A stretch of 15,994 nt of DNA from JANOQP01 sp044227705 (lineage in GTDB: Bacteria; Bacteroidota; Bacteroidia; Chitinophagales; Saprospiraceae). The stretch covers positions 1 through 15,994 of the forward strand of contig JBGAWE010000093.1 in NCBI GenBank assembly GCA_044227705.1, read 5' to 3'. Shown here in pieces: positions 11,254 through 15,994 of the stretch. The translations under genes and the position numbers were made by a program. The notes beneath the pieces were generated by a model. The model was not told the DNA's origin, searched no databases, and was given only the letters and a program-made list of their open reading frames with translations. The first letter of the stretch is position 1. Each line of letters opens with the position of its first letter.

Positions 11254-11753
11254 ACATCTTTTACGACTCGCATCAGGAAGTCCTCAAGCAGTTTCTGAAA
11301 GATGGGGTTGCCTTCCTTCTCATCGGCGGCTATGCGGTCATCGCGCACGGCCACCGGCGGACGACGGGCGACATGGACCTTTGGCTCCAGCCGACCAACG
11401 AGAACAAGGAAAAATTCATCGCCGCGCTTGCCGCCCTCAACTATGACCCCGAGCAGCTGGAGGAGCTTCGGCATATGGACTTTGCCGAAAGGCTCGTCTT
11501 CAGTCTCGGTCAGGTGCCCGAAAAAATCGACTTCCTGACGCGCATCAACCTCGCTTCCTTCGACGAGGCCGACTCTCGAAAGGTTGTGCATGATTTCGAC
11601 GGCCTAATGATTCCCGTCATCCACCTCAACGACTTGGTCCTTTCAAAAACCAACACCGGCAGGCCGAAGGATGCAGCGGACGTGGATGCGCTCCAAAAAA
11701 TCAAGGCGCGCCAAGAGTGGTGGGATGAGTCGTCCAAAAAGGGGCCGGTTTGA
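11250..11753 (+). CDS. Minimal nucleotidyltransferase-fold protein with intact active site
   Basis: This is a 167-aa protein starting at the ATG at 11250. It shows LLIGGYAVIAHGHRRTTGDMDLWL: Gly26-Gly27 and the metal-binding pair Asp41 and Asp43, with a third acidic residue at Asp94 (EKIDFLTRI). HLNDLVLSKTNTGRPKDAADVDAL follows, typical of the DUF6036/AbiEii-like nucleotidyltransferases. Unlike the operon's first gene, its catalytic residues are present. Its preceding small partner overlaps it by ATGA. Such pairs are compatible with toxin-antitoxin or protein-modification modules, but the substrate is unknown. It also overlaps the next gene (TTGA at 11750-11753), so it is translated within the polysaccharide operon. 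Longer ORF versions beginning at 11043 use an out-of-frame shadow and are rejected. Confidence 0.88.
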   Translation: MNIFYDSHQEVLKQFLKDGVAFLLIGGYAVIAHGHRRTTGDMDLWLQPTNENKEKFIAALAALNYDPEQLEELRHMDFAERLVFSLGQVPEKIDFLTRINLASFDEADSRKVVHDFDGLMIPVIHLNDLVLSKTNTGRPKDAADVDALQKIKARQEWWDESSKKGPV

Positions 11754-12706
11754 CCAAGTTCGCCCTCATCGGCACCGCCGGTTTCGTCGCTCCGCGCCAT
11801 TTCCGGGCGATAAAGGAGACTGGCGGCCAGCTCGTCGCCGCCTTCGACCCGCACGACGCGGTCGGCCAATTGGACGAGTGGTTCCCCGAGGCGGCCAGCT
11901 TCACCGAGTTCGAGCGCTTCGACCGGCACATCGACAAGCTGCGGCGGGCGGGCAAACAGGTCGATTTCCTCTCGGTCTGCTCGCCCAATTATCTGCACGA
12001 CGCGCACGTCCGCTTCGGCCTCCGCTCGGGGATGGATGTGGTCTGCGAGAAGCCGCTCGTCATCAGCCCCTGGAACATCGGGCCGCTCGCCGAGCTTGAA
12101 GCGGAGACCGGGCGGCGGGTCTGGACCATCCTGCAGTTGAGGCTCCACCCCGAGGTCGTTCGATTGAAAAAGAAGGTCGAAAGCAGCCCGGCGGGCCATG
12201 TTTTCGACGTCGAACTGGCCTACGTCACGCCGCGAGGCCCGTGGTACCACGCCTCTTGGAAGGGTGACGAATCCAAATCCGGCGGCATCCTGACGAACAT
12301 CGGCGTCCACCTTTTCGACCTCCTGCTCTGGGTTTTTGGCGATTGCCGCGAGGCCGCCATCCACCAGAAGACGGCGACGCGGGCGGCGGGCTCTTTGCAG
12401 CTCGAACGGGCCAACGTCCGCTGGTTTCTGTCCATCGAAAGGTCGGCCCTGCCCGACGGGAAAACCTCCGCTTCGCGCAGCCTGACGTCGGACGGCGAGC
12501 CGGTGGACTTCTCCGGCGGCTTCACCGACCTGCACACCGAGAGCTACCGGCAGATTTTTTTGGGAAAAGGGTTTACCACAAAAGAGGCCGCTCGGGCCGT
12601 CGAACTGACGCACCGGCTGCGCGGGCTGCCGGTTGTTTTTGATGAAAAACGGGCGCACCCTTTCTGCCTAAAACCGGACATGGGCCACCCTTTCACCCAC
12701 GATTGA
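11750..12706 (+). CDS. wlbA: Gfo/Idh/MocA oxidoreductase, WlbA/WbpB-type UDP-GlcNAcA 3-dehydrogenase
   Basis: This 318-aa enzyme oxidises C3 of UDP-N-acetylglucosaminuronic acid to the 3-keto sugar, the substrate of the aminotransferase encoded upstream. Evidence is the WlbA-like N-terminus FALIGTAGFVAPRHFRAIKE, the SVCSPNYLHDAH strand, the VVCEKPL motif with catalytic Lys101, RGPWYHASWKGD, and TNIGVHLFDLLLW with His187 as the expected second catalytic residue. RWFLSIERSALP and FSGGFTDLHTESY also match this subgroup closely. The start is TTG at 11750: an in-frame TGA at 11726 excludes earlier starts, and the N-terminus is complete. It overlaps the nucleotidyltransferase stop by 4 bp. Length is usual for the family. 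Confidence 0.95.
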   Translation: MTKFALIGTAGFVAPRHFRAIKETGGQLVAAFDPHDAVGQLDEWFPEAASFTEFERFDRHIDKLRRAGKQVDFLSVCSPNYLHDAHVRFGLRSGMDVVCEKPLVISPWNIGPLAELEAETGRRVWTILQLRLHPEVVRLKKKVESSPAGHVFDVELAYVTPRGPWYHASWKGDESKSGGILTNIGVHLFDLLLWVFGDCREAAIHQKTATRAAGSLQLERANVRWFLSIERSALPDGKTSASRSLTSDGEPVDFSGGFTDLHTESYRQIFLGKGFTTKEAARAVELTHRLRGLPVVFDEKRAHPFCLKPDMGHPFTHD

Positions 12707-12720
12707 GCCAACCGAATTTC

Positions 12721-15498
12721 ATGAAATTCCAATCCTTGAAGTTGCGAAAACTGCTTTTCGGGCTTTTGCTTTTCACGGCAAACCTCGCCTTCGGCCAAAT
12801 CGACAAGGCCGCAGTGCAGCAACAGGCCAAATCGTACATCGCCTCGAAAGGACTCGACGAAACCGAGGTCCGCACCGCGCTGAAAGCAAAGGGCATCGAC
12901 ATCGACAACGTCTCGCCCGAGCAACTGCCCTCCTTGCAGCCGACCATCGAGGCGACCATCGCGGAACTGGAGGCGAAGAAGAAAAGCGCAACGCCCGCCT
13001 CGAACGGCCCTGCCTCGACATCGCCCTCCGCGACCGGCGGTCCGCAACCGGCAGCCACGCCCACCGCCCCGATCGTCGAACAAGGAAAATCGGGGCAGGC
13101 CCCGAGCGTCGTCGAACAGGCGGCAGAGCAAATGGCGGAGCGGAACCTCCAATCGCTACCGCCGACCGAGATTTATGGCCATCAGCTCTTTCGGCAAAAG
13201 GACGTGGCCATCTTCCGCACGACGAACGAGGCCAAGCCGCCGGACAGCTACGTCATGGGGCCGGGCGACGAGGTGACGATCTCCGTCTTCGGCCCTTCGC
13301 AGTTCGACTCGAAGTTCACCATCAACAAAGAGGGCTACATCGCGCCGAGCGGGCTGCCCAAGATTTTCCTGAAAGGGCTGCCGCTCGGGCAGGCGAAGGA
13401 GCTTTTGCGGGCGCGTTTTTCGCAGCACTACCGCTTCGCGCCCGAGCAGTTCGCGGCCAGCTTGACGACGGCCCGCACCATTTTGGTCAACATCTTCGGC
13501 GAGTCGCAGAACGTCGGCTCGTTCACCGTCTCGGCGGTCAACACGGCTTTCAACGCGCTCGTCGCGGCGGGCGGGCCGACGGAGCTGGGGTCGGTGAGGC
13601 GGATAAAGCTCATCCGGGGGCGCGAGACCAAGACGCTCGACCTGTACCAGTTCATCAACAACCCGGCCGTACAGTTCGACTTCTTTTTGCAGGACAACGA
13701 CATCATCCACGTCCCCGTCTCCGAACGGGTGGTGGAGATTGGCGGGGCGGTGCGGCGGCCGTTCAAGTACGAACTGGTCGAGGGCGAGAACCTCTCGAAG
13801 CTCGTCGAGTACGCGGGCGGAATGACGGCCAACGCCTATCGGGAGGTCTTGCAGGTTCGCCGTTTTGTCGACGACAAGCAGGTTCTGATTGACGTCGACT
13901 GGAAAAAAGGGGCGGCCGCCGGGCAGGATTTCATTCTCCTCAACGGCGACGAGGTGACGGTGCGCCAAATCCCGACGGCCGTCGAGAACACGGCCTCCGT
14001 CTCGGGCCGCATCGATCTGCCGGGGAGCTACTCCCTTTCAGAGACAAAACGGGTGAGCGACCTCGCCCGCCGGGGCGGCCTGCGGCCCGAGTCGCGCACG
14101 GACGCGGCCTTTTTGCTGCGCGAAAACCCCAACGGCACCAAAAAACTGGTGCAGGTCAACCTCGACGAGATTTTGAAGAATCCCGGCTCGGCCGCCGACC
14201 TCGAGCTGCGGCCGATGGACGAGCTGACCATCTTCGCAAAGGCGCGGTTCACCGACCTATCTTTTGTCAAGGTGAGCGGTGCAGTACGCGTTCCGGTGGA
14301 CAGCTTCCCCTTCGACCCCGACTCGACCATCACGCTCGAAAAGGCCATCACGCTCGCGGGCGGCCTTGCGCAGGACGCGCTGCCGAACGGCTACATCCTT
14401 CGTAGGCCCCTGGGAAACCCAAAAGAGAAAGCCTACCTCTCGGTCGATTTCCGTGCCGCGCTCGCCAAGCCCGGCAGCGCGGCCAACGTGGCCCTCAAGC
14501 CGGGCGATGAGGTGTTGGTGCTTTCTGCGCTGACCTATACCGATGAATCGATGGTGCGGGTGGTCGGGGCCGTGCGGTCGCCGGGCGAGTTCAAGTACAG
14601 CCCGACGCTCACGCTGCGCGATGCGCTCCTGTTCTCTGGCGGGTTGAAGCTCGAAGCGGCGCGCAACCGCGTCGATATTTTCCGGGTGGAAATGCAGCAG
14701 AACCAGCCGACGCGGACGCTGGCCCTGTCCGTCGAGGTCGACGACAAGTTGGAGACGAAAGGGGGCGGCGGGACGGTGTCGCTCCAGCCCTTCGACGAGA
14801 TCGTGGTCAGGTCGGCCCCCGAGTTCACGATGCAGCAATACGTCGAGGTCAACGGGGCGGTGAAATACCCCGGCCGCTATGCGCTCACCTCGGAGAACGA
14901 GACCATGTCGAGCGTCGTCAAGCGGGCGGGCGACCTGTCGGGCGAGGCAGAGGCGAAGGACGCGACGCTTTACAGAAGCGAGGGGAGAAAGGGCATGGTG
15001 GTCACTTATCTGGAACGGGCTTTGGCCTCGCCCGGCTCGCCGGAAGACCATATCATGCGCCCCGGCGACATCCTCAACATCCCCAAGAAACAGACCCTCG
15101 TGGGCATTCTCACGGCCAACACACGAGCGACAGAGGTCTTCAGAGCGGAGACCATCGCCAATGGCCGCATCAACGTGGCATTCACCAAGAACAAACGGGC
15201 CGGCTGGTACATCCGGCACTATTCGGGCGGTTTCGGCGACGATGCCGTCCTGAAAAAAGTCTATGTGGAACACCAAAACGGCAAAATCAGCCGGACGGTC
15301 GATCTGGGGCTTTTCTGGATCTATCCGAAGGTGGTCAACGGATCCACCATCAAAGTGGTCGGCAAACCGGTCAAGCCCGAAAAAGAGAAGAGGGAGAAAA
15401 AAGACATCGACTGGGACAAAAAGCTGACCCAACTGCTGGCGGTGGCCACAACGGCCGGGACGCTCATCTTGAGCATTGTCGCCATCAAAAAACTATGA
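12721..15498 (+). CDS. Long polysaccharide export outer-membrane protein with six SLBB-like segments
   Basis: This 925-aa Wza-family protein is predicted to form an oligomeric export channel for the polymer. The ATG at 12721 is preferred over TTG at 12703 because a signal peptide (1-26, LLFGLLLFTANLAFGQ) then starts directly. Residues 27-140 are an Ala/Pro/Ser-rich, poorly conserved region. The polysaccharide-export domain is at about 172-245 (PPDSYVMGPGDEVTISVFG). SLBB-like units begin near 253, 338, 425, 515, 612 and 707 (for example VEIGGAVRRPFKYELVEGEN). A further related fold lies near 828-885, then a lysine/glutamate-rich hinge, and a C-terminal hydrophobic helix at about 903-922 that may form the outer-membrane pore as in Wza. 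E. coli Wza is under half this length; long forms are common in Bacteroidota. Last gene of the operon, followed by a terminator after 7 bp. Confidence 0.95.
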   Translation: MKFQSLKLRKLLFGLLLFTANLAFGQIDKAAVQQQAKSYIASKGLDETEVRTALKAKGIDIDNVSPEQLPSLQPTIEATIAELEAKKKSATPASNGPASTSPSATGGPQPAATPTAPIVEQGKSGQAPSVVEQAAEQMAERNLQSLPPTEIYGHQLFRQKDVAIFRTTNEAKPPDSYVMGPGDEVTISVFGPSQFDSKFTINKEGYIAPSGLPKIFLKGLPLGQAKELLRARFSQHYRFAPEQFAASLTTARTILVNIFGESQNVGSFTVSAVNTAFNALVAAGGPTELGSVRRIKLIRGRETKTLDLYQFINNPAVQFDFFLQDNDIIHVPVSERVVEIGGAVRRPFKYELVEGENLSKLVEYAGGMTANAYREVLQVRRFVDDKQVLIDVDWKKGAAAGQDFILLNGDEVTVRQIPTAVENTASVSGRIDLPGSYSLSETKRVSDLARRGGLRPESRTDAAFLLRENPNGTKKLVQVNLDEILKNPGSAADLELRPMDELTIFAKARFTDLSFVKVSGAVRVPVDSFPFDPDSTITLEKAITLAGGLAQDALPNGYILRRPLGNPKEKAYLSVDFRAALAKPGSAANVALKPGDEVLVLSALTYTDESMVRVVGAVRSPGEFKYSPTLTLRDALLFSGGLKLEAARNRVDIFRVEMQQNQPTRTLALSVEVDDKLETKGGGGTVSLQPFDEIVVRSAPEFTMQQYVEVNGAVKYPGRYALTSENETMSSVVKRAGDLSGEAEAKDATLYRSEGRKGMVVTYLERALASPGSPEDHIMRPGDILNIPKKQTLVGILTANTRATEVFRAETIANGRINVAFTKNKRAGWYIRHYSGGFGDDAVLKKVYVEHQNGKISRTVDLGLFWIYPKVVNGSTIKVVGKPVKPEKEKREKKDIDWDKKLTQLLAVATTAGTLILSIVAIKKL

Positions 15499-15505
15499 AG
15501 AAGCT

Positions 15506-15539
15506 GGTGGCGGCCGCTAGAGAGGCCGCACCGTTTTTT
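15506..15539 (+). terminator. Intrinsic terminator directly after the export gene
   Basis: GGT plus GCGGCC (15506-15515, one bulged G) pairs with GGCCGCACC (15524-15532) around an 8-nt loop. One G and six T follow (15534-15539). This is a classical GC-rich stem with U-tract beginning 7 bp after the export gene stop, so it ends the polysaccharide operon. It also argues against the short ORF that begins at 15495 and reads through it. Confidence 0.8.
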
Positions 15540-15610
15540 GGAGGATTTGAAAAGGCGGTCATCAGGGCTGGAGGTGCTGAAGAAAATCTGACACAAAGGA
15601 CAATTCCGCT

Positions 15611-15676
15611 AAAAGCCAGCATTGGCTCGACAAATGCTCAAAATGAACAAGTTGGCGAGTCAATGCTGGCTTTTTT
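15611..15676. terminator. Second, long intrinsic terminator, shared with the convergent gene
   Basis: The left arm AAAAGCCAGCATTGGCTCG (15611-15629) pairs with 15656-15674 over 19 bp with one G-T pair. The loop is 26 nt, and the six-T run 15671-15676 ends the element. On the minus strand the stem is followed by four U residues, a weaker tail. The stop codon of the convergent gene (15676-15678) touches it, so it can serve both directions. Confidence 0.85.
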
Positions 15677-15994
15677 CAAACAACGTAGATGGAAACCGGC
15701 TCGCTCCAGGGGCCTTGCCGCTCTTTCCTGCCTAGGCCGCGAACGCGAAAAAGGGTGTCCGTTTTCGCCGCTGTGGTCAAGACGCTGAAGCGGCGTTTAG
15801 AGCTGTAGGTGCCGTTGTGCCAAACTTGGCCGTTATCGGCGCTCCACTCAGCGGCGTAGAGGTTGGCACCGTCGAGCCGCTCTACCTCCAAATCCACCTC
15901 GCACGGCGATTCGCCCCGGCTGATGCTGCGGATGCTGCCCTTGAGGATCTCGGTCACCGGCCTTTGGAGATTGGCCCCTGCGTCAAACCCGGTC
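15676..15994 (-). CDS. C-terminal part of a protein with a fibronectin-III-like end (5' end outside window)
   Basis: The minus-strand frame is open from the right edge to TGA at 15678-15676, 105 codons. A GTG at 15957 could be read as a start, but the frame continues upstream of it (TGFDAGANLQRP), so the visible part is more likely a C-terminal fragment. The pattern AEWSADNGQVWHNGTYSS, then FRVRGLGRKERQGPWSEPVS and YVV at the end, is typical of the last strands of a fibronectin type III domain. No enzyme motif is visible. It converges on the polysaccharide operon and shares the terminator at 15611-15676. Confidence 0.7.
   Translation of the reverse strand, partial: TGFDAGANLQRPVTEILKGSIRSISRGESPCEVDLEVERLDGANLYAAEWSADNGQVWHNGTYSSKRRFSVLTTAAKTDTLFRVRGLGRKERQGPWSEPVSIYVV

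Noticed and set aside
14257..15432. 391-codon minus-strand frame opposite the export gene
   Set aside because: It is a shadow of the SLBB protein gene with low-complexity Arg/Asp/Val-rich sequence.
15495..15788. 97-codon plus-strand frame with an ATGA overlap to the export gene stop
   Set aside because: The overlap is attractive, but the frame crosses two intrinsic terminators and then runs antisense to the convergent gene, and no family is recognisable.

Overview
The window most likely comes from a GC-rich member of the Bacteroidota, probably Saprospiria-like; the taxon is inferred, not proven. The grounds are two exact TAnnTTTG -7 promoter boxes, gene starts without Shine-Dalgarno sequences, an effector-associated domain 11 (EAD11) protein, a UpxY-type NusG paralogue, and a Bacteroidota-style polysaccharide operon led by a winged-helix/nucleotidyltransferase-fold regulator.

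Positions 1-1996 (minus strand) hold a two-gene operon: an EAD11 protein with one membrane helix and a carboxypeptidase-regulatory-like C-terminus, followed 14 bp later by a secreted TPR/coiled-coil protein that runs off the left edge. A divergent spacer full of small hairpins, bounded by a perfect 15-bp inverted repeat, leads to a small DUF1304 membrane protein (2271-2639, plus). Eight bases after it begins a 315-bp array of fifteen degenerate 21-bp units, all in register. A -7 promoter box follows, then a full-length cobalamin-dependent methionine synthase, metH (3047-6733), which appears to start with TTG.

Positions 6820-15498 (plus) form one tightly packed operon for an acidic surface polysaccharide. 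It contains a wHTH plus degenerate nucleotidyltransferase regulator, a nucleotide-sugar 6-dehydrogenase, a UpxY-like antiterminator, a nested 19-bp inverted repeat, a PLP aminotransferase, a left-handed-beta-helix N-acetyltransferase, a small protein/nucleotidyltransferase pair, a WlbA-type 3-dehydrogenase, and a very long polysaccharide-export protein with six SLBB-like segments. The 6-dehydrogenase, 3-dehydrogenase, aminotransferase and N-acetyltransferase match the four steps of the Wbp/Wlb pathway from UDP-GlcNAc to UDP-2,3-diacetamido-2,3-dideoxy-glucuronic acid. No glycosyltransferase, Wzx/Wzy or Wzc is present, so polymer assembly must be encoded elsewhere.

Three reading-frame breaks cluster at about 10913, 11030 and 11187. 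They affect the end of the N-acetyltransferase and the small gene after it, while every other gene in the window reads cleanly. They are either local assembly errors or real decay. The operon ends in two successive intrinsic terminators, and a convergent partial gene with a fibronectin-III-like end enters from the right edge.
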